Part shown: positions 26,778-35,088 of the stretch, piece by piece
How positions within the stretch are numbered: position 1 is the stretch's first letter
Layout of the letters: every line of letters begins with the position of its first letter
Source: Myxococcus sp046520405
Lineage (GTDB): Bacteria > Myxococcota > Myxococcia > Myxococcales > Myxococcaceae
Direction: 5' to 3'
Length of the DNA stretch: 64,000 nt
NCBI GenBank assembly: GCA_046520405.1
Contig: JBKGHI010000013.1
Location: 1-64,000 of the forward strand
Program-made: the position numbers and the translations under genes
Notes under the pieces: model-generated
Seen by the model: only the letters and a program-made list of their open reading frames with translations
Database searches by the model: none
What the model was told of the DNA's origin: nothing

Positions 26778-26993
26778 TCAGAGACAGTGGTACGGCGGGC
26801 AGGGGGTGCAGATGGCGCTGGACTGACCGGGCTTGCAGCCACAGCCGCCGGTGATGCTCTCCAGGACGTCGTCGCCCAGGTCCAGCTCGGCGGCCGGGTT
26901 TGCGGGAAGCGCGGCGCGCTCCTCGGCCGTCAGGCTGTTGAAGTACTCGGGGTCACGCCACGCACGGAGGATGTGGTCCTTCTTCTGGCTCAT
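26778..26993 (-). CDS. lanA1: Lanthipeptide precursor 1 (mersacidin/lichenicidin-type leader)
   Basis: 71 residues from ATG 26993 (CCAGGAGCAGTC upstream). The frame is open further upstream, but the conserved leader starts here (MSQKKDHILRAWRDPEYFNS). The leader ends VLESITGG, a true double glycine for C39 cleavage. The 21-residue core starts CGCKPGQSSAI and ends CTPCPPYHCL. It has five Cys, two Ser and one Thr, one Cys more than the other two precursors, while its C-terminal ten residues equal those of precursor 2. It is the most divergent core of the three and the first transcribed after lanM. Confidence 0.9.
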   Translation of the reverse strand: MSQKKDHILRAWRDPEYFNSLTAEERAALPANPAAELDLGDDVLESITGGCGCKPGQSSAICTPCPPYHCL

Positions 26994-27057
26994 GACTGCT
27001 CCTGGATTGGGCTGGGGAAACGGCCTCCACGGTGGCCAGCCCACCACCGTGGAAGAC

Positions 27058-30000
27058 TCATGAAGGGTTCAGGGGCGAAGCGGCTGTGAGCAGTGAGGGC
27101 ACCCGTTCCGGTCTGGCCAGCCGCGCCAGTCCGTAGGCGATGCCCGCCAGGCCCACCATCATGCCCGGCGTCTCCGTGCTGCCCTGGAGTCCGAAGAGGT
27201 AGCCGCGCTCGGTGATGCCGCGCAGGATTCCGCCCGCCACCCCGTCCACGCGCGCCTGGAGCTTCGCGTCGCCCAGCGTGGCCGCCGCTTCGAGCAGGAA
27301 GTCCGCGTTGCCCAGGTCGCCGTGGCACAGGCCGTGGTTGCGGCCGAAGCCGCGTGCCAGGGTGGACTCCAGCGCGATGGCAATCTCCTCGCGCACCGCC
27401 GCGTCGTCCACGAAGGGGAGGCCGGACAGGCGCGCCAGCCCGATGCCCGGAGCGCCGGTGCACCACGCCCAGAGGAAGTGCTCCGCGCCCGCCGCTGTCT
27501 CCGCCGCCTCCTTCGCGCCCACGCGCAGGTCGGGCCAGTTGCGCTCCTCGGGGGTGTAGAGCCCGCGCTCGTACTCCATGCCCGCGAGCGCCGCGTCACG
27601 CAGGCGCGTATCGCCCGTGCGCGCGAACAGCCGCAGCAGCGCCAGGGAGATTCCGGCGGCGCCGTGCGCCATGCCCGCGAGGTAGCGGTTCCCGGCGCTC
27701 TCGCAAATCCAGGCCGCGCCTCGGGCCTGGGGGCGTGGCCGTCTCCAGCAGCCGTTGACCGCACGCCTCCGCCGTCGCCCACAGCGCGTCCGACGGGCGG
27801 TGTTCGCCCAGCGCCAGCAGCGCCAACAGGCAGCCCGCGGCGCCCGCGCCCACGTCCAGGACGGTGTCCTTCTCCACCAGGGGCCGCAGCCGCCGCGCGT
27901 AGCCCGCCGCTTCATCCAGGAGCGCGTCGTCGTTCCACAGCACGCCCAGGTGCGTGAGCGCGTAGAGGATGCCGCCCCAGCCGTTGAGGATGCCCAACCC
28001 CACCACGCTTCCAGGCTCCTCGCCGAGCAGTCGCGCCTGGGTGCGCAGCGTGGCCCGCGCCAGCCGCGTGAAGCGCGCGTCCTGGGTGACGTCTCCCAGG
28101 TAGCCCAACGCGAGCGCGATGCCCGCGCGGCCTGGAACACGTCCGACCCTGGCGACCCAGCCTCCAGCCGCCGTCGCCCGCATCCCAGGCCGAGCCAGTG
28201 CGCCTCGCCTCGGCGCTCGAAGGCCAGGGGCAGCAGTCGCTCGCCCGCGCGCCGTGCCTCGGTGAGCAGCGCGTCGCGAAGGCCGGGCCGCGCGTGCTCC
28301 TGGAAGGCATACGTTGGGCGTGGCACCGTCTGCGTGCTCAGCAGCAGCACATCCAGCGAGCGCTCCAGCACCCAGCGCTGCCGCGTCTGGTCCTCCGGCG
28401 ACAAGCCCCCCAGCCGGCGCCGCACGCGCGCCATGCCCGTCTCCTGGAAGAAGTCCGGCAGGCGCTGGCCCGAGCCCGCCTCCAGGTCCTTCGAGTCGAC
28501 GCGCGCGGTGAAGTACGGCAGGTCGCCTTGCTCCAACTGCTCCGTCTCCAGCGGGACGAGCGCCTCGAAGTCCGGGGACGCCACCACGGCGCGCCACAGG
28601 TGGTCGAAGAAGCGCTGGCGTTCGAGCCCGTCCGCCAGCGCGTGCGGGTGATAGCTCTCGAAGAGGAGCGCGCCGTACACCGCCGTGTTGCGGAAGAGGA
28701 CGCGCATGGGCACGTGCGCGAAGGCGGCCAGCGGCCCGTCCTCGGCGAGCAGCGCCTCGCGGTGCTCCAGCAGCAGCCCGTACATGCGGGTGAAGCCGTC
28801 GGCGAGCGCGCCGCGGTAGGCCAGGACGGACGCCGTTTCCCCCTCCAGGCGCGGCAGGTTGTTGGACCCCGGCAGCTCCACCGGCCGCCGCTCGAAGCGC
28901 ATCCGGTCCGTTCCCCGCTCCGCCGTGACGAGGTAGGCCTGCGGCGTGAGCTGGCCCGCGCGAGCGCCCAGCCCGCTCAGGTCCACGCCCACCTTCGTGC
29001 GCGTCCCCCAGAACTGCTGCGGCAGCAGCCCGCTGCGAATCACCGACACGGGCGGCGCCTCCACGGCGTGCTCGGCGTCCCGGAGCGTGCGCGTGCCCGA
29101 CAGCGGGTGGAACAGCGTCTCCACGTCCACCAGCACCGGGTGCTCACCGGCGGCGATGAGGTTCTCGAAGTGCAGGTCCGTGCCGTCCAGCGCGTGCATC
29201 AGCGCGACGTAGGCGCCCTGGCGCGCGTAGAAGCGGCGGACCTCCTCCGTCGACGTGCATGGGGCGTGGGCCACGTACTCCATCCACCCGTACTCACCCT
29301 GGTCCAGCGCCTCCGCGCCCTTCATCGTGGGCGTGGCGCCACGCGCGTTGAGCCACGCCAGTAACTGCTGGAGCCCGGCCTCGGCGCCCAGCGAGCGCGG
29401 CTTGTAGACGAGGCGCAGGCCGGACTCGAAGCGGAGGATGAAGACGCCCTGGCCGCCCCGGTGCGGGTCGGAGTAGCCGCCGCGTACCTCCACCAGCGCG
29501 CCAGGGGCTTGCCCCGCGTTGAAGCGCTGCCAGAGCAGGGCCGCGTCGCGCACCAGTCGCGTCATCAGCTTCAGGCCGTTGAGCCCCCACTCCGAGATGC
29601 GCTGGACGGCGCAGCGCGCCAGCACCGGGTACCGCTCCAGGATGTCCAGCGCGACCTGCGGTTGGCGCAGCTTCTTCGTGAAGTCCTGGAAGCGCGCCTC
29701 GGGGGTGTCCCCGGCGAGCTGCTCCTCCAACTGGGCGGCATGCAGCTCCACCACCATGGCGCGGCCGAGCACGGGGGACAGCACCTGCGGCAGGTGGCCC
29801 AGCATCGTGGAGACGATGACGTCCGGCTCGAAGCCGACGCCAGGCACGGCGTGCCGGATGACCTTCAGCTCGGTGGTGAGCCGCGTCACGGCGCGCGCCA
29901 CCAGCGGCTCCACCAGCGGCAGGAAGGCCGAGCGGTCCGGGCCCTCCGTGCGCTCAGGCCAGAGAACGGGCGCGCGGAGGGGCTCCGCGTAGGCCTGCTC

Positions 30001-30315
30001 CAATTCGCGCACCCATGCGGGCACTGCGTCGGGCGACGCCCAGGGCGCTCCAGTGGGCGCCTCCAGCAGCGTGAGCAGCTCCGCCTCCGTTACCCCGGAG
30101 GATTGCAATCTGCGTTGCCACCAATCCGCTTGCCCGAACGGCTCCTGCCGACGCCAGGTGTCCAATCGCTTGCGCGCCGCGGCGGAAGCGTCGTGTTGCG
30201 TCGTGGGAGTGAATCCGGCTCGCTCGGAGAGCGTCGCGGCCCGTGCCCAGCGTGCGGGCTTGGATGGCGCGTGAGCGCTCGGCGTCGCCTCGTCCTGCCT
30301 CTGCGTGATTTCCAC
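27058..30315 (-). CDS. lanM: Class II lanthipeptide synthetase LanM (two compensating frameshifts)
   Basis: About 1085 residues from GTG 30315, preceded by AGAGG. Residues 1-650 form the DUF4135 dehydratase domain that phosphorylates Ser/Thr and eliminates phosphate: LVYKPRSLG (302-310), DLHFENLIA (380-388) and VDVETLFHP (396-404). The C-terminal LanC-like cyclase carries the zinc ligands in FLWAWCTGAPG and HGLCHGDLGN. The frame is lost at 28129-28132 (one base missing; DVFQGRAGIALALGYLGD is restored by one G) and regained at the five-G run 27729-27733 (one base extra; ATPQARGAAWICES is restored). Between these points the correct product is read in the other frame (GILNGWGGILYALTHLG). If real, the shifts would destroy the cyclase; they look like sequencing errors. 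Confidence 0.9.
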   Translation of the reverse strand: MEITQRQDEATPSAHAPSKPARWARAATLSERAGFTPTTQHDASAAARKRLDTWRRQEPFGQADWWQRRLQSSGVTEAELLTLLEAPTGAPWASPDAVPAWVRELEQAYAEPLRAPVLWPERTEGPDRSAFLPLVEPLVARAVTRLTTELKVIRHAVPGVGFEPDVIVSTMLGHLPQVLSPVLGRAMVVELHAAQLEEQLAGDTPEARFQDFTKKLRQPQVALDILERYPVLARCAVQRISEWGLNGLKLMTRLVRDAALLWQRFNAGQAPGALVEVRGGYSDPHRGGQGVFILRFESGLRLVYKPRSLGAEAGLQQLLAWLNARGATPTMKGAEALDQGEYGWMEYVAHAPCTSTEEVRRFYARQGAYVALMHALDGTDLHFENLIAAGEHPVLVDVETLFHPLSGTRTLRDAEHAVEAPPVSVIRSGLLPQQFWGTRTKVGVDLSGLGARAGQLTPQAYLVTAERGTDRMRFERRPVELPGSNNLPRLEGETASVLAYRGALADGFTRMYGLLLEHREALLAEDGPLAAFAHVPMRVLFRNTAVYGALLFESYHPHALADGLERQRFFDHLWRAVVASPDFEALVPLETEQLEQGDLPYFTARVDSKDLEAGSGQRLPDFFQETGMARVRRRLGGLSPEDQTRQRWVLERSLDVLLLSTQTVPRPTYAFQEHARPGLRDALLTEARRAGERLLPLAFERRGEAHWLGLGCGRRRLEAGSPGSDVFQAARASRSRWATWETSPRTRASRGWRGPRCAPRRDCSARSLEAWWGWASSTAGAASSTRSRTWACCGTTTRSWMKRRATRGGCGPWWRRTPSWTWARAPRAACWRCWRWANTARRTRCGRRRRRAVNGCWRRPRPQARGAAWICESAGNRYLAGMAHGAAGISLALLRLFARTGDTRLRDAALAGMEYERGLYTPEERNWPDLRVGAKEAAETAAGAEHFLWAWCTGAPGIGLARLSGLPFVDDAAVREEIAIALESTLARGFGRNHGLCHGDLGNADFLLEAAATLGDAKLQARVDGVAGGILRGITERGYLFGLQGSTETPGMMVGLAGIAYGLARLARPERVPSLLTAASPLNPS

Positions 30316-30363
30316 GCGTCCTCTCGTTTCCTGGGCAATGCCCGGTGAGCTGGCTTCGTTGGA

Positions 30364-30387
30364 GTATCAGGGAGACGACTGTGATAC
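30364..30387. promoter_or_regulatory. Inverted repeat at the lanM transcription start
   Basis: GTATCA and TGATAC form a perfect 6-bp inverted repeat with 12 bases between, immediately downstream of the predicted -10 of the lanM promoter. The position suits a repressor site. No regulator gene lies in the locus. Confidence 0.35.
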
Positions 30388-30416
30388 AGGTAAGTCATTT
30401 CATCTTTGCATGTCAA
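30388..30416 (-). promoter_or_regulatory. Sigma-70-type promoter of the lanthipeptide operon
   Basis: On the minus strand a consensus -35 TTGACA (30416-30411) is followed after 17 bases by TTACCT (30393-30388). This would start transcription near 30381 and give a leader of about 65 bases before the lanM GTG. The -35 is perfect while the -10 is weak. Confidence 0.5.
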
Positions 30417-30450
30417 TGCTTCGAAGCCGCGTCCGCGTGACAGGCAATGC

Positions 30451-32046
30451 ATGCGGGAAGGTGGGAGTGATTTGTACGACGCGCTCATCATCGGCAGTGG
30501 CGCGGGTGGCGGGCCGCTGGCGTTGAAGTTTTCCCAGGCAGGGCTGCGCGTGCTGGTGTTGGAGCGCGGTGCGCGGCACACCCTCGGGGAATACGCACAC
30601 GACGCGACAGGGTTGGGGCCACAAGACCTCATCCCCCGCGTCGAAGAAGACCCGCACACCGTGGTGACGCGGAAGACGTCCGTGCCCTTGCGCACCGCGC
30701 TGGGTTGGACGGCGAGCTGCGTGGGCGGCGGCACCGTCCACATGGGAGGATATTTCTATCGCTTCCATCCAGATGACCTGCGAATGCGCAGCCGCTTCGG
30801 CGACTACGAGGAGCTGGCGGATTGGCCGTATGACTATGAGGCGTTGGAGCCCTGGTACGCCGTGGCGGAGCAGGAGGTGGGCGTCTCCGGGCTCGCGGGT
30901 GTGAATCCTTTCGAGGGGCCTCGCTCGACGCCGTTTCCGCTGCCGCCGCTGGACGCGCACCCGCTGGCCGCCGCGCTGGAGGAGGCGTGCACGCGGCGGG
31001 GCCTGCATGCCTTTCCGACGCCGCGCGCCATCAACTCGCGGCCCTATCAAGGGCGCCCCGCGTGCGCGTACTGCCTGGAGTGCTCCGGCCTGGGGTGCCC
31101 GGTGGAGGCACGGGGCACTTCGCAGGCCGCGCTGCTGCCGCGCGCCGAGGCCACGGGCCGGTGCGAGGTCCGCGCGCGGTGCCATGTCCGTGAAGTCACG
31201 GTGGGGCCGGATGGCCGCGCCACCGGCTGCGTGTATCTGGACGCGGAGGGCCGCGAGCACAGCGTGACGGCCCGCGTGGTGTGCGTGTGCTGTTCGTCCG
31301 TGGAGTCCGCGCGGCTCTTGCTGCTCTCTCGTTCGCAGCGCTTCCCCAACGGGCTGGCGAACGGCAGCGGACGGGTGGGGCGGCACCTCCAGTTCCACGC
31401 CGTCACCATGGCGCAGGCGCGCCTCCCGAGAGCTCGCCTCCCCGGCGCGCTGCTGGAGAATCCGCACCCCTTCATCGGCCGGTCGGTGATGGACCACTAC
31501 TTCCTGCCCGACGGCGTGTCGGACCTGCCCAAGGGCGGCATCCTGCGCTTCGGCCGTGGGCCTCCCGTTCCCGAGTCCCAGCACGGGGCGAAGGCGTCGG
31601 ACGTGCTCTTCTGCGAGGTGTTCCACGACTTCCTCCCGAACGCGGGAACCTTCGTGGAGCTGGACCCGGAGGTGAAGGACCGGTGGGGGCTGCCGGTGGC
31701 GCGCATCCACCTGGACCGGCCACGGCACCACGTCCGCGCGGGGCAGTGGCTGCTGGCGAGAACCTTCGAGTTGTTCCGGGACTTGGGCGCGGAGGAGTGT
31801 GTCCCCCTCATCGTTGGCGGCACCTCGTCGTACCTGGTCCAGGGGACGTGCCGGGCCGGTGACGACCCGGCGACGTCGGTGCTCAACGGCCACTGCCAGA
31901 CGCACGAGGTGGACAACCTGTTCGTGGTGGACGGCAGCTTCATGCCCACCTCCGGCGGGGCGGCGCCCACGTTGACCATCCTGGCCAACAGCTTCCGGAG
32001 CGCGGACCACATCGTCCGCCGCTTCCAGGCGGGGGATTTCGCCTGA
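30451..32046 (+). CDS. GMC-family FAD-dependent oxidoreductase
   Basis: About 531 residues. ATG 30451 is used, but TTG 30472 with GGGAG upstream is possible because the FAD-binding motif starts almost at once (YDALIIGSGAGGGPLALKFS). Other GMC features are the second signature region TASCVGGGTVHMGGYFYRF and the C-terminal FAD/substrate segment VDNLFVVDGSFMPTSGGAAP. A CxxC-type cluster (ACAYCLECSGLGCPVEARGT) lies in the middle. These enzymes oxidise alcohols or sugars with FAD. It is divergent from lanM with a shared 135-base promoter region, so it may be a tailoring enzyme or simply a neighbour. Confidence 0.85.
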   Translation: MREGGSDLYDALIIGSGAGGGPLALKFSQAGLRVLVLERGARHTLGEYAHDATGLGPQDLIPRVEEDPHTVVTRKTSVPLRTALGWTASCVGGGTVHMGGYFYRFHPDDLRMRSRFGDYEELADWPYDYEALEPWYAVAEQEVGVSGLAGVNPFEGPRSTPFPLPPLDAHPLAAALEEACTRRGLHAFPTPRAINSRPYQGRPACAYCLECSGLGCPVEARGTSQAALLPRAEATGRCEVRARCHVREVTVGPDGRATGCVYLDAEGREHSVTARVVCVCCSSVESARLLLLSRSQRFPNGLANGSGRVGRHLQFHAVTMAQARLPRARLPGALLENPHPFIGRSVMDHYFLPDGVSDLPKGGILRFGRGPPVPESQHGAKASDVLFCEVFHDFLPNAGTFVELDPEVKDRWGLPVARIHLDRPRHHVRAGQWLLARTFELFRDLGAEECVPLIVGGTSSYLVQGTCRAGDDPATSVLNGHCQTHEVDNLFVVDGSFMPTSGGAAPTLTILANSFRSADHIVRRFQAGDFA

Positions 32047-32136
32047 GCCGGGGCGGGGGAGGCCGCCTGCCACGCGACGGTGCGCGCTCATGGCCGTTGC
32101 ACGACGCATCCTCGGGGCGTAGGGAAACAGCGCGCC

Positions 32137-35088
32137 ATGTCCGCCACCGCTCAACTGCTCGAAGCCGTCCGGAAGGAAGCCAAGCCGGGTATCTGGTCCA
32201 ACGGCGTGAATCTCGCCCGCTCCGGAGCCGTGGTGCTCCAGTCCCAGAAAGGGGGCGAGCTGGAGCTGAGGGTGCGCGCCAAGGGGCGCCCGGTCGCCCT
32301 CACGGTGGTCCTGTATCCGAACGACGACGCCTGGGAGTGTGACTGCCCCAGCCTGGTGGACCCGTGCGAGCACGTGGTGGCGGCGGCCATCTCCATCCAG
32401 CAGGCGGAGAAGCAGGAGACGCCCATGGAGACGGCGGCCACCCGCTGGGCCCGCGTCGTCTACCACTTCGCCCGCGTGGACGGCGGGTTGGAGCTGCACC
32501 GCTCCATCGCGCAGGTGGACGGCACGGAGACGCCGCTGGAGGGCAGCCTGACGTCGCTGATGGCCAGGCCCGCGGAGGCCGCGAAGCTCCAGGTGGAGAA
32601 CGCGGACCTGCTGGCCGACCGCATCCTGGAGCAGCGGCGCACGCGCGGCACCCTGGCGCCGGAGACGCTGGAGGCGGTGCTCAAGGTGCTGGAGTCGGCG
32701 CGCAACGTGCTGCTCGACGGGCGCCCGGTGGCGGTGTCCGACGAGCAGATTCTGCCGCGCGCCGTGGTGGAGGACCGCAGCGGCCAGATTGTCATCACGG
32801 TGTCCAGGGACCCGCGTGTCCAGGAGGTCGTCAGCCCCGGCGTGGCGCTCGCGGCCGATACGCTGGTGCGCCTGGGCGAGACGGCCATGTCCGGCCCCTG
32901 GCTCCAGAATCTGCCCATCGTCCGCACCTACTCGGCGGACAACCTGGGCGACCTCACGTCCAAGATCATGCCCGAGCTGGGCCGCCGCCTTCCGGTGGAG
33001 GTCCGTAGCAAGCGGCTGCCGCGCCTGGATCGCGAGCTGAAGCCGCGCATCCTGCTGGAGCTGAACCAGCTCGACGCCGGCCTGTCCGTGCTGCCCACGC
33101 TCGTGTACGGCGCGCCGCCGGTGGTGCGCATCGACGCCGGCCGCATGGTGTACCTGCGCGGCGCGGTGCCGCTGCGCGACGAGGCCGCCGAGCAGCGCCT
33201 CATCCACCAGCTCCGCGACGAGCTGAACCTCGTCCCCGGCCGCCGGCTGACGGTGCAGGGCCCGGAGATGGTGCGCTGGGCGGACAAGCTGCGGCGCTGG
33301 CGCGGAGACCTCGCCGGTGACGCGGCGGGGCTGGTGAGCCCCGACGTCAAGCTGCGTCCGTCGCTCCATGTGGAGTCGGCGGTGTCGGGGCAGGGCGTGC
33401 CCGACGTGCGCTTCCAACTGGAGTTCCAGGTGGAGGGCGCCAAGGGCGAGGTCAAGGCCGTGGACGCCGCCGCCGTCATCCGGGCGTGGACGGAGGGCCT
33501 GGGCCTGGTGCCGCTGGACGGAGGCGGCTGGGCGCCGCTGCCCCGGGCCTGGCTGGACAAGCATGGCCAGCGCGTGGCGGACCTGCTCAGCGCGCGGCAG
33601 GCGGATGGGAAGGTCTCCAACCACGCGCTGCCGGAGCTGTCCGCGCTGTGCGAGACGCTGGAGCAGCCGCCCCCGCCGGGCTTGGACCGGCTGGCGCCGC
33701 TCGTCTCCGGTTTCGAGAAGCTGCCCGCGCCCGAGCTGCCCGCGGAGCTCAACGCCACGCTGCGCCAGTACCAGCTCCAGGGCGTCAGTTGGCTGGGCTT
33801 CCTGCGCGGCGCGGGGCTGGGCGGCATCCTGGCGGACGACATGGGGCTGGGTAAGACGCTCCAGACCATCTGCGCGCTGGGGCCGGGCTCGCTCGTGGTG
33901 TGCCCCACCAGCGTGCTGCCCAACTGGGCCGCGGAGCTGAAGCGCTTCCGCCCGTCGCTCAAGGTGTGCGTGTACCACGGGCCCGGCCGCGCGCTGGACC
34001 CGGCCGCCGACGTGACGCTCACCACCTACGCCATCATGCGTCTGGACGCAGCGGTGCTGGGCGCGAAGACGTGGGACTCGCTGGTGCTGGACGAGGCGCA
34101 GGCCATCAAGAACCCGGACAGCCAGGTGGCGCGCGCGGCCTTCGGACTCAAGGCGAACTTCCGGCTCGCGCTCTCCGGCACGCCGCTGGAGAACCGGCTG
34201 GAGGAACTCTGGAGCCTGATGCACTTCACCAACCCGGGCCTGCTCGGGGGGCGCAAGCACTTCGACGAGAAGATTGCCCGGCCCATCTCCGACGGCCGGC
34301 AGGACGCGGCCGAGGGCCTGCGGCGCCGCATCCGTCCCTTCGTGCTCCGGCGCCTGAAACGCGACGTGGCGCCCGAGTTGCCGCCGCGCATCGAGTCCGT
34401 GATGCACGTGCAGTTGGATGAGCGCGAGCGCTCCGTCTACGACGCGGTGATGGCGGCCACGCGCAAGGAAGTGGTGGCCCTGCTCAACGAGGGCGGCAGC
34501 GTGCTCAAGGCCCTGGAGGCGCTGCTGCGGCTGCGACAGGCCGCGTGCCACACCGCGCTCGTCCCGGGCCAGCGGGCCAACACGTCCTCCAAGGTGGAGA
34601 CGCTGGTGGACGCGCTGGAGACGGCCGTCTCCGAAGGCCACAAGGCGCTCGTCTTCTCGCAGTGGACGTCGCTGCTGGACCTCATCGAGCCGCGCCTGAA
34701 GGCCGCGGGCATCGGCTTCGGCCGCCTGGACGGCACCACGGCCAACCGTGGCGAAGTCACCGAGCGCTTCCAGTCCGCGGAGGGCGAGCCGGTGCTGCTC
34801 ATGTCCCTCAAGGCGGGCGGCACGGGCCTCAACCTCACCGCGGCGGACCACGTCTTCCTGGTGGACCCGTGGTGGAACCCGGCGGCGGAGGCGCAGGCCG
34901 CCGACCGCGCCCACCGCATTGGCCAGGAGCGCACGGTGATGGTGTACCGGCTGGTGTCCCAGGGCACGGTGGAGGAGCGCATCCTGGGGCTCCAGGAGAA
35001 GAAGCGGGCCATCTTCGAGGCGGCCCTGAGCGAGGCCGCCGCGGCGACGGCCATCACCCGTGAAGACCTGCTCGAGCTGTTCTCGTGA
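32137..35088 (+). CDS. SNF2-family ATPase with N-terminal SWIM zinc finger
   Basis: 983 residues from ATG 32137. A SWIM finger lies near residues 65-85 (WECDCPSLVDPCEHVVAAAI, with CxC and CxH ligands). After a long family-specific region comes the SNF2 helicase core: GILADDMGLGKTLQTI (Walker A near 566), VLDEAQAIKN (motif II, DEAQ, near 650), LSGTPLENRLEELWSLMHF, and the C-terminal lobe with VFSQWTSLLDLIEPRL and DPWWNPAAEAQAADRAHRIGQ. This is a complete bacterial SNF2 of the HepA/SWIM-associated group, translocating on duplex DNA; its cellular task is unknown. Its stop overlaps the next start (TGATG). Confidence 0.92.
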   Translation: MSATAQLLEAVRKEAKPGIWSNGVNLARSGAVVLQSQKGGELELRVRAKGRPVALTVVLYPNDDAWECDCPSLVDPCEHVVAAAISIQQAEKQETPMETAATRWARVVYHFARVDGGLELHRSIAQVDGTETPLEGSLTSLMARPAEAAKLQVENADLLADRILEQRRTRGTLAPETLEAVLKVLESARNVLLDGRPVAVSDEQILPRAVVEDRSGQIVITVSRDPRVQEVVSPGVALAADTLVRLGETAMSGPWLQNLPIVRTYSADNLGDLTSKIMPELGRRLPVEVRSKRLPRLDRELKPRILLELNQLDAGLSVLPTLVYGAPPVVRIDAGRMVYLRGAVPLRDEAAEQRLIHQLRDELNLVPGRRLTVQGPEMVRWADKLRRWRGDLAGDAAGLVSPDVKLRPSLHVESAVSGQGVPDVRFQLEFQVEGAKGEVKAVDAAAVIRAWTEGLGLVPLDGGGWAPLPRAWLDKHGQRVADLLSARQADGKVSNHALPELSALCETLEQPPPPGLDRLAPLVSGFEKLPAPELPAELNATLRQYQLQGVSWLGFLRGAGLGGILADDMGLGKTLQTICALGPGSLVVCPTSVLPNWAAELKRFRPSLKVCVYHGPGRALDPAADVTLTTYAIMRLDAAVLGAKTWDSLVLDEAQAIKNPDSQVARAAFGLKANFRLALSGTPLENRLEELWSLMHFTNPGLLGGRKHFDEKIARPISDGRQDAAEGLRRRIRPFVLRRLKRDVAPELPPRIESVMHVQLDERERSVYDAVMAATRKEVVALLNEGGSVLKALEALLRLRQAACHTALVPGQRANTSSKVETLVDALETAVSEGHKALVFSQWTSLLDLIEPRLKAAGIGFGRLDGTTANRGEVTERFQSAEGEPVLLMSLKAGGTGLNLTAADHVFLVDPWWNPAAEAQAADRAHRIGQERTVMVYRLVSQGTVEERILGLQEKKRAIFEAALSEAAAATAITREDLLELFS

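Noticed and set aside
30400..34914. A 1500-codon minus-strand open frame across the GMC oxidoreductase and SNF2 genes
   Set aside because: It is antisense to two clearly real genes and has the composition of a shadow frame.
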